32,291 nucleotides of DNA from the NCBI GenBank assembly GCA_903923135.1, contig CAIXWN010000275.1, positions 1 to 32,291 on the forward strand, in the 5' to 3' direction. The position numbers were made by a program, and so were the translations under genes. Source of the stretch: an uncultured Caulobacteraceae bacterium. Lineage in GTDB: Bacteria; Pseudomonadota; Alphaproteobacteria; Caulobacterales; Caulobacteraceae. Shown here piece by piece: positions 31,486 through 32,291 of the stretch. The notes beneath the pieces are model-generated. The model searched no databases and was not told the DNA's origin. It was given only the letters and a program-made list of their open reading frames with translations. Each line of letters opens with the position of its first letter. Within the stretch, counting starts at the first letter, position 1.

Positions 31486-32112
31486 TCAGTATTTCATCAC
31501 CATCGCCGGCGGCGATCGCACGTCGACAGTGAGCACCTGCCGTGCGGCGGCGCCCGTCAGGTTGATGACGCGCGCCTGCTCGTTGCCGGGGGCCCGCATG
31601 TAGGGGTGCCAGACATGAAGCGTGACGGCCTCGGCCGGAAGGTCATGCAGGGTCGCCTCGCCGTCGTCGCCGGTCCGGGCGGCCAGGGGCGTATCGACGA
31701 CCTTGATGAAGGCGATCATCTGGTCGTGAATGTTGCAGCCCAGGGCGACCACGCCGGGCTTGTCGAAGCGCACCGTGCGGGTCTCGTCCTGCCCGTACAG
31801 CTTCAGTTCGAAGGGGTGGGGCGGCGAGAACGAATAGACGTGGTGGCGCACCTTGTCGAGGTTGGGAAAGGCCACGGTGGCGCCGACGGGAGCGATCAGC
31901 ACAAAGGGGCTGAACATCAGGTGCTGCTGCACCATGCGCATGGGCCAGTCGAACCGGGCCGCTGACAGGGGCGGCGTATGAGCGCCCGCATAGACGGTCA
32001 CCACGGCGTTCGCCACCGGCGCGCCGGCGGCGGTGCGGACCGACACGACGAGGTCGGTCGCCCGCGCGGCCGTGACGGCGAGCAGGGCCGCAAGAATGAC
32101 CAGCAGTCGCAT
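31486..32112 (-). CDS. Exported cupredoxin (plastocyanin-like, 'methylamine utilization' type)
   Basis: This 208-residue protein has a signal peptide (MRLLVILAALLAVTAARA) and a cupredoxin domain. Likely type-1 copper ligands are His91 (RHHVYSFS), Cys126, His129 and Met132 in GCNIHDQM, the same C-x2-H-x2-M spacing as amicyanin and pseudoazurin. A second beta region follows (residues ~140-200, with TLHVWHPYM). Proteins like this are often labelled methylamine utilization protein, but no mau genes are present, so that name is not evidence of function. It is the first gene of the operon with the GGDEF/EAL and beta-barrel genes. A periplasmic copper or electron-transfer role linked to the sensor is inferred. 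The IS-like sequence begins 64 bases upstream. Confidence 0.9.
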   Translation of the reverse strand: MRLLVILAALLAVTAARATDLVVSVRTAAGAPVANAVVTVYAGAHTPPLSAARFDWPMRMVQQHLMFSPFVLIAPVGATVAFPNLDKVRHHVYSFSPPHPFELKLYGQDETRTVRFDKPGVVALGCNIHDQMIAFIKVVDTPLAARTGDDGEATLHDLPAEAVTLHVWHPYMRAPGNEQARVINLTGAAARQVLTVDVRSPPAMVMKY

Positions 32113-32176
32113 GCCCCGAGGCCCCCGAGTCCGTCCGGCGCCAACTCGACGGCGCCGACGGCCGACATACGCCTCA

Positions 32177-32291
32177 GAGTCCGTTTGGAAAATGCCGTGG
32201 CGGGATTCCTGCGGGGCGCGGTCTATGATTCAAGCTCTGGATGTGGACAGAGCGGACGCGTGGCCGGATGGCCGAGATCGCCAAGAAGACA
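32177..32291 (+). mobile_element. Left end of an IS5-type insertion sequence (partial)
   Basis: GAGTCCGTTTGGAAAATGCC at 32177-32196 looks like an IS5-group terminal repeat, and it is preceded by TCA (32174-32176), which would fit the TNA target duplication of the IS1031 subgroup. A transposase-like reading frame begins within 100 bases. The right end lies outside the window, so the repeat pair and duplication cannot be confirmed. Identification rests on recall of such elements. Confidence 0.5.
32241..32291 (+). CDS. IS5-family transposase (first codons only)
   Basis: An open frame from ATG at 32241 (or the in-frame ATG at 32268) reaches the window end. From the second Met it reads MAEIAKKT, which recalls the opening of many alphaproteobacterial IS5-family transposases (next residues usually KRYPSDLTDEEW). 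Only 17 codons are visible, so the call rests on this start and the repeat-like sequence upstream. Confidence 0.45.
   Translation, partial: MWTERTRGRMAEIAKKT

Noticed and set aside
31486-32112. Assignment of the cupredoxin to methylamine metabolism
   Set aside because: No methylamine dehydrogenase or other mau genes are in the window; the name is a label for the domain type only.
32127-32134. GAGTCCGT as an alternative end of the insertion sequence
   Set aside because: It shares only eight bases with the preferred end, is followed by CCGG in place of TTGG, and lacks a TNA directly before it.
1-32291. CRISPR arrays, prophage or plasmid replication genes
   Set aside because: No regularly spaced repeats, integrase, Cas, phage structural or Rep proteins were seen anywhere in the window.

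Overview
The window is high-GC bacterial DNA packed with genes on both strands. Gene content and protein style point to an alphaproteobacterium, most likely Caulobacterales (Caulobacter/Phenylobacterium-like). The reasons are an alphaproteobacterial LexA box (GAAC-N7-GAAC) before ssb, a GyrA with an acidic C-terminal insert, the gyrA-coaD-ppi-ppi ... queA-tgt gene set, an ATP-grasp/alpha-E/transglutaminase operon and a tamA-tamB pair. The genus is inferred from memory of such genomes and was not searched.

Layout, left to right. (1) 1-671: a secreted LGFP-repeat protein on the minus strand, cut by the window edge. (2) 856-6206: housekeeping genes on the plus strand: infA, a membrane-anchored hypothetical, a small lipoprotein, ssb, gyrA and coaD. 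(3) 6257-7572: two tandem cyclophilins, one exported and one cytoplasmic. (4) 7603-10659: a metabolic cassette of a Gfo/Idh/MocA dehydrogenase divergent from an aldo/keto reductase and a flavin-dependent LLM oxidoreductase. It sits between ppi and queA. (5) 10733-12936: queA-tgt, two steps of queuosine tRNA modification; the Tgt lacks two of the usual zinc cysteines. (6) 12961-13754: a small exported hypothetical and tRNA-Lys(TTT), followed by about 490 bases with no gene I can support. (7) 14242-15890: an NTF2-like protein of the limonene-epoxide-hydrolase type, a four-helix membrane protein and an atypical SDR. (8) 15906-19308, minus strand: a tightly overlapping operon of circularly permuted ATP-grasp, alpha-E protein and transglutaminase, a predicted peptide or amide-bond-forming system. 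(9) 19569-25546: tamA-tamB, outer-membrane protein/lipid transport. (10) 25578-27892: hspQ (minus), then Ppx/GppA phosphatase coupled to rlmE. (11) 27903-32112, minus strand: a compact operon of an exported cupredoxin, a membrane GGDEF/EAL protein and an outer-membrane beta-barrel. (12) 32177-end: what looks like the left end and first codons of an IS5-type insertion sequence, 64 bases upstream of the cupredoxin gene.

Most of the window is conserved core genome. The parts that reward a second look are the cupredoxin/c-di-GMP/beta-barrel operon with the insertion sequence next to its start, the amidoligase-type operon, the Tgt without a complete zinc site, the divergent oxidoreductase genes whose start codons share bases, and several dyads at 5' leaders (infA, the lipoprotein gene, gyrA).
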